Shown here: positions 6,512-9,690 of the stretch, piece after piece
Layout of the letters: each line of letters starts with the position of its first letter
How positions within the stretch are numbered: position 1 is the stretch's first letter
NCBI GenBank assembly: GCA_958446555.1
Contig: CAUCWU010000065.1
Span: forward strand, 1 to 9,690
Length of the DNA: 9,690 nt
Reading direction: 5' to 3'
From: an uncultured Lachnospiraceae bacterium
Lineage (GTDB): Bacteria; Bacillota; Clostridia; Lachnospirales; Lachnospiraceae
Made by a program: the position numbers and the translations under genes
Notes under the pieces: generated by a model
Told to the model about the DNA's origin: nothing
What the model saw: the letters and a program-made list of their open reading frames with translations, nothing else
Database searches by the model: none

Positions 6512-7567
6512 ATGAAAAAAGTCACTTATCAACAAGTTGCTGACGCACTTAATATTTCAAGAGTAACTGTATGGAAAGCAGTCAACGACAAGCCTGGAAT
6601 TTCGCCTGATACCAAACGCATGATCTTGCAGAAAGCAGTTGAGATGGGCTATCCAGTTTCCATCTTAAATCAGGGCATACAAGAAGATAGCTTCCATGCA
6701 ACCAAAGATTCCTTCAACGACTCCTCAAAAAAAATCAGTAATGTTGCAGTTGTCGTATCGCGTCCAGAAACCTCAAATTTCTGGATGAGTATTATTCATT
6801 ATCAGGCCATCACATTGGCCAGCCAGGGGATCAATCTGATGTATGTCTATCTTCCACCCACTTACAGTGACACATTTACACTTCCGTCCTGTCTGACTGA
6901 TGGAAGCGTAAGCGGAATCATTGTGATGAATATTTATGATCCCAGACTATTTTCGGCATTGAACGATCTGTCTATCACAAAGGTTTTTCTGGATTGCCCG
7001 ACGAATACAATTTTTTCAACACTAAATGGAGATCTTTTCTTAATAGAAGGACGTGCAAACACAGAAGAAATTGTAGAACATATGATTGAATCCGGCAAAA
7101 AGAGAATTCATTTTATCGGTGATATCGCATATGCACAAACAAACAAAGAGCGCTATCTAGGCTATTTAAAAGCCATGCAGCGCCATCAGCTTTCTGTCAA
7201 TGAAATCGACAATTTAATCAGTCCAATTGGCATTGACCAATATAAGGAAACCATTTCAGCTTACCTAGATCGTATCATAAAGCGCTCCGATGCGATTGTC
7301 TGCGCAAATGATTATATCGCCTCATTGGTTCTTCAGTATTGTCAAAAAAACAAGATCTCAGTTCCTAATGATCTGTATGTTTCCGGCTTTGACGACAACC
7401 AAGAATTTAATAACAGCATTGCCCTTACCAGTGTGCATGTCAATAATGACCGCATCGGTGTCCATCTAGCAAACCGTCTAGTTCACCGTTTGACACATCC
7501 TGATGATGACTATGAGTACACCTATATTCGAAGTCGAACTGTGTATCGCGAATCTACAAATGATTAA
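6512..7567 (+). CDS. LacI-family transcriptional regulator of the glycosidase operon
   Basis: The 351-residue protein has an N-terminal LacI-type helix-turn-helix in residues 4-25 (YQQVADALNISRVTVWKAVN). A periplasmic-binding-protein-like effector domain follows from about residue 75 (NVAVVVS) to the end, with IHFIGD and a late VSGFDD segment typical of the family. It probably binds a sugar released from the imported glycan and controls the divergent operon. Two oddities are the recognition helix, which reads TVWKAVN where TVSRVLN is usual, and a hinge without the common PNxxAR motif that is replaced by a longer polar linker. The ATG at 6512 places the HTH at the usual N-terminal position, although AAAGGTGG is 14 nt away, which is long. 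An in-frame ATG at 6461 has no ribosome binding site and would add 17 residues with no family resemblance. Confidence 0.9.
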   Translation: MKKVTYQQVADALNISRVTVWKAVNDKPGISPDTKRMILQKAVEMGYPVSILNQGIQEDSFHATKDSFNDSSKKISNVAVVVSRPETSNFWMSIIHYQAITLASQGINLMYVYLPPTYSDTFTLPSCLTDGSVSGIIVMNIYDPRLFSALNDLSITKVFLDCPTNTIFSTLNGDLFLIEGRANTEEIVEHMIESGKKRIHFIGDIAYAQTNKERYLGYLKAMQRHQLSVNEIDNLISPIGIDQYKETISAYLDRIIKRSDAIVCANDYIASLVLQYCQKNKISVPNDLYVSGFDDNQEFNNSIALTSVHVNNDRIGVHLANRLVHRLTHPDDDYEYTYIRSRTVYRESTND

Positions 7568-7612
7568 CGAAACAGCCCAGTAGAATCACTTCCACTGGGC
7601 TGTTTCGTTTTT
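7566..7612 (+). terminator. Intrinsic terminator after the LacI-type gene
   Basis: AACGAAACAGCCCAGT (7566-7581) pairs perfectly over 16 bp with ACTGGGCTGTTTCGTT (7594-7609) around a 12-nt loop. A T-run ending at 7612 follows. The stem begins within the stop codon of the regulator. On the opposite strand the hairpin lies 24 nt beyond the cytidylate kinase-like gene but has only a weak T-tail, so bidirectional action is possible but less sure. Confidence 0.92.
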
Positions 7613-7633
7613 AATATCTATTTACTGTTATTT

Positions 7634-8272
7634 TTACTTTCCGGCTTTGTTTCTCTCACGAAGTTTAATAATTTCTAGAATCGCATCAACAGTGCCTTCC
7701 GGTCCCAATACACTGCTGTTTAGGCAGACATCATAGCTTCTCGCATCTCCCCACTTCTTACTGGTATAATAGTTGTAATAGTTGGAACGCTTCTTATCAG
7801 TCTTAACAATGATATCCTTTGCCTTCTCTGGTGTCTTGTCATACAGCTTTGATATGTACTTTATCTTCTCATCCATATTACCAGAAATGAAAACACTCAG
7901 TACATTCGGATACTCTGCTAACGCATAATCTGCACAACGTCCGACAATTACACAGCTCTCAGTGTCAGCTAAATGCTTAATCGTATCAAACTGTGCTAAA
8001 AATACCTTATGATTCAATGGCATATCAATAAAAGATGAAGTTGAATAGCCCATTGAATAGCTATCCATTACAAGTGAGTAAAGGAAACTGCTTGTCGGCT
8101 TCTCATCGTGGCTCTCGAAAATCTCCTCGCAAAGTCCACTCTTCTTTGCTGCCAATGTCAACAATTCCTTATCGTAACACTTAATATTCAATTTTTCTGC
8201 AAGACGGTTTCCAATCAATCTACCGCCACTTCCGCACTCTCTACCAATCGTGATCACTAAATTACCTGTCAT
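7634..8272 (-). CDS. Cytidylate kinase-like family protein (P-loop)
   Basis: The 212-residue product matches the cytidylate kinase-like family, which is related to CMP kinase but distinct from the housekeeping Cmk. The P-loop region is ITIGRECGSGGRLIG (8-22), in the family's usual form with GSGGR. NVLSVFISG lies mid-protein, and the C-terminal segment WGDARSYDVCLNSSVLG carries the family's YDxCLN-type motif. Nucleotide phosphotransfer is probable, but the substrate of this family is poorly established. The ATG at 8272 is preferred because AAAGGAG sits 8 nt upstream. An in-frame GTG at 8290 would put that site inside the coding region. The gene has its own sigma-A promoter and looks monocistronic, convergent with the LacI-type gene. 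Confidence 0.88.
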   Translation of the reverse strand: MTGNLVITIGRECGSGGRLIGNRLAEKLNIKCYDKELLTLAAKKSGLCEEIFESHDEKPTSSFLYSLVMDSYSMGYSTSSFIDMPLNHKVFLAQFDTIKHLADTESCVIVGRCADYALAEYPNVLSVFISGNMDEKIKYISKLYDKTPEKAKDIIVKTDKKRSNYYNYYTSKKWGDARSYDVCLNSSVLGPEGTVDAILEIIKLRERNKAGK

Positions 8273-8310
8273 AATGTTCACTCCTTTCACCTTCCAGATC
8301 TGATGAATGT

Positions 8311-8339
8311 ATTATACAATATTTCAGATAAAAATGCAA
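8311..8339 (-). promoter_or_regulatory. Sigma-A promoter of the cytidylate kinase-like gene
   Basis: On the minus strand, TTGCAT (8334-8339) and a perfect TATAAT (8311-8316) are separated by 17 bp. Transcription should start near 8304, about 30 nt before the ATG at 8272. This is the best consensus promoter in the window. Confidence 0.8.
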
Positions 8340-8377
8340 CTTTTTTCGTACAATTCTTTGAGGTTTTTGTAGTTCAC

Positions 8378-8441
8378 AAGCGATTCACTCCTTCTTTCGC
8401 AGCGATCGCTTCACCGAGTCGGTTCTCGTAAAATGAACCGA
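8378..8441 (-). repeat. Two tandem hairpins at the 3' end of the PAP2 gene
   Basis: In the transcript, TCGGTTC and GAACCGA (8435-8441 with 8419-8425) form a 7-bp stem inside the last PAP2 codons. AAGCGAT and ATCGCTT (8405-8411 with 8378-8384) form a second 7-bp stem right after the stop. Neither is followed by a T-run. They may serve as 3'-end stabilisers or a weak terminator, and chance is possible. Confidence 0.35.
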
Positions 8442-9094
8442 TTCATGCAATCAAATATTTTTTCAAAAAATCTCCAAAGTCCTGTCTTTTGCGAAATCAC
8501 AAAGCTAATCTGTGCCAATGCCACACCACCCACTACATCTAAAATCACATGCTGTCTTGTGGTCAATGTTGAGATAAACACAGCAACTGCAATGAAAAAT
8601 GAAGCAATTCGATACCATAACGGAATGGTCTTGTCATCAACAATGCCAATAAAGCAAAACCAGCTGACAAGACAGTGAATCGACGGAAATAGGTTTGTCG
8701 GTGCATCAATCCAGTAGAGAAATCGCATCGCATCCAAAAAGAAGCCACTCCCCTCTACAGCTGGGCGCTCTAATGTTGTCGGATATAGCACAAAGAAAAG
8801 AAGACACACAATTCGCGACAGAAAATCTGCGATAAAAAAGCGATACGCATACTCTCTGCTTCTTCGATAGATCAAAATATAATTGACAATCCAAAACAAA
8901 TAACATCCAAAATAGATGATGATTGTCCACGGCACCAGCGGAATTTGGTAGTCTAGTGGAATCGCCAAGCTGTGTAAATTCCAATTTTTTGTCAACACAC
9001 TACATCCACAATATACAGCAAAATTGCAAAGCACTGCCATCAAAAGTGGTGCAAATCCCCACGGGGAAAAGATTTTCACAAATTTCTTTTTCAT
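8411..9094 (-). CDS. PAP2-type membrane phosphatase/phosphotransferase
   Basis: The 227-residue protein is very hydrophobic, with about six membrane segments. It carries PAP2 superfamily motifs: LERP at 108-111 (motif C1), PSIH at 137-140 (C2, with His140) and STLTTRQHVILDVVGG at 175-190 (C3, with His182 and Asp186). The family moves or removes phosphate on lipid or isoprenoid phosphates at the membrane. The C1 lysine and the arginine expected six residues before His182 are absent from their usual places, and Arg180 lies nearby instead. This resembles the PAP2_3 / inositol-phosphotransferase-like branch more than classical PgpB or BacA-type phosphatases. The substrate is unknown. GGATGG lies 7 nt upstream of the ATG. 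The gene starts 24 nt after the pseudouridine synthase stop, so the two are probably one transcript. Confidence 0.85.
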   Translation of the reverse strand: MKKKFVKIFSPWGFAPLLMAVLCNFAVYCGCSVLTKNWNLHSLAIPLDYQIPLVPWTIIIYFGCYLFWIVNYILIYRRSREYAYRFFIADFLSRIVCLLFFVLYPTTLERPAVEGSGFFLDAMRFLYWIDAPTNLFPSIHCLVSWFCFIGIVDDKTIPLWYRIASFFIAVAVFISTLTTRQHVILDVVGGVALAQISFVISQKTGLWRFFEKIFDCMNRFILREPTR

Positions 9095-9118
9095 TTTTTA
9101 ACCATCCATTTCCCTCAA

Positions 9119-9690
9119 TTACTTTTGTAGCTGACGAAACTTCAAAAGGAGTTGCTCAAAATAATCTGGAAGAGGTGCCTGAAACTCCATGTACGCGTGT
9201 GTGGACGGATGAATAAATCCAAGCACATAAGCGTGTAAGGTCTGTCCCTGAAGCGGATATGGACACTTTGCAGGTCCATAAAGGGCATCTCCCAAAAGTG
9301 GATGACCAATTGAAGCCATATGCACACGAATCTGATGGGTACGTCCAGTCTCTAGCCTACACTCAATCCAAGTAAATTTTCCAAAACGCTCCAACACCTT
9401 ATAATGTGTTACCGCATTTTTTCCATTCTTAAAATTAATTGCCATGCGTTTTCGATTCTTTGGATCGCGGCCAATCGGTGCATCCACCGTGCCTTCATCC
9501 TCTTTTAGATTTCCATGGACAATCGCATAGTAGCGTCTTGTAATTGAATGCTCTTTTAACTGAGCAGCAATACAGTTATGAGCTACATCATTCTTGCAGG
9601 CAATAATAACACCTGTCGTATCCATATCAATTCGATGCACAATTCCTGGTCGAATTACACCGTTGATTCCAGATAGGCTATCTTTACAAT
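9119..9690 (-). CDS. RluA/RluD-family 23S rRNA pseudouridine synthase, N-terminus outside the window
   Basis: The visible 189 residues are the C-terminal part of an RluA-family synthase, which isomerises specific uridines, usually in 23S rRNA. The frame stays open to the right edge. It reads SLSGINGVIRPGIVHRIDMDTTG, in which the Asp of HRID is the catalytic aspartate. Other family segments are RRYYAIVHG, the GRTHQIRVHMASIGHPLLGD block, and a C-terminal HPSTHAYMEFQAPLP. The GTG of GIVHRID (9640) is not the start, because the conserved sequence continues upstream. An S4 domain, if present, lies beyond the window. RluD is the closest general match, but target position cannot be told from this fragment. 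Confidence 0.95.
   Translation of the reverse strand, partial: CKDSLSGINGVIRPGIVHRIDMDTTGVIIACKNDVAHNCIAAQLKEHSITRRYYAIVHGNLKEDEGTVDAPIGRDPKNRKRMAINFKNGKNAVTHYKVLERFGKFTWIECRLETGRTHQIRVHMASIGHPLLGDALYGPAKCPYPLQGQTLHAYVLGFIHPSTHAYMEFQAPLPDYFEQLLLKFRQLQK

Noticed and set aside
8401..8410. Perfect palindrome AGCGATCGCT containing the cyanobacterial HIP1-like core GCGATCGC
   Set aside because: It is a single copy in a genome that looks like a Firmicute, so HIP1 is not supported. It partly falls within the weak hairpin after the PAP2 stop.
9640..9690. GTG 9640 as the start of the pseudouridine synthase
   Set aside because: This GTG encodes the Val of the conserved GIVHRID motif, and family-like sequence continues in frame to the window edge.
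1..9690. CRISPR arrays, insertion sequences, tRNA, rRNA or riboswitches
   Set aside because: I saw no regularly spaced repeats, transposase motifs, tRNA T-loop signatures or conserved riboswitch cores. Gaps between genes are short except for 6208-6511.

Overview
The window looks like a chromosomal segment from a low-to-moderate GC Firmicute, most likely a gut-type Lachnospiraceae/Clostridia. Grounds: AGGAGG-type ribosome binding sites before most genes, sigma-A-type promoters, a cytoplasmic exo-glycosidase cluster next to a LacI-type regulator, and a 'cytidylate kinase-like' gene of the kind common in Clostridia. The taxonomic call is inference from gene style, not from a marker gene.

Left two thirds (1-6207, minus strand): a glycan-degradation operon, read right to left. 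It holds a GH125 exo-alpha-mannosidase, a BNR/Asp-box sialidase-fold protein, a GH29 alpha-L-fucosidase and a GH3 beta-glycosidase. The GH3 gene runs off the left edge just short of its expected C-terminus. Intergenic gaps are 29, 94 and 13 nt, and the GH29 stop codon lies inside the GH3 Shine-Dalgarno sequence. None of the four products has a visible signal peptide, so they probably act in the cytoplasm on an imported oligosaccharide that carries mannose and fucose. No transporter gene lies in the window.

Centre (6208-7609): a 304-nt divergent control region and a LacI-family regulator on the plus strand, ended by a near-textbook intrinsic terminator (16-bp perfect stem plus T-run). The control region has opposed, interleaved promoter-like elements and inverted repeats (TTGTTGCA...TGCAACAA). 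This suggests that one operator could silence the glycosidase operon and perhaps the regulator itself.

Right third (7634-9690, minus strand): general cell-function genes with no evident link to the glycan locus. These are a cytidylate kinase-like P-loop protein with a clear sigma-A promoter, a PAP2-type membrane phosphatase or phosphotransferase, and the C-terminal part of an RluA/RluD-type rRNA pseudouridine synthase that runs off the right edge. The last two are 24 nt apart and probably co-transcribed.

The least explained item is the sialidase-fold protein. It has clear Asp boxes but lacks the sialidase FRIP arginine, so its real substrate is unknown. I saw no CRISPR array, insertion sequence, tRNA or rRNA.
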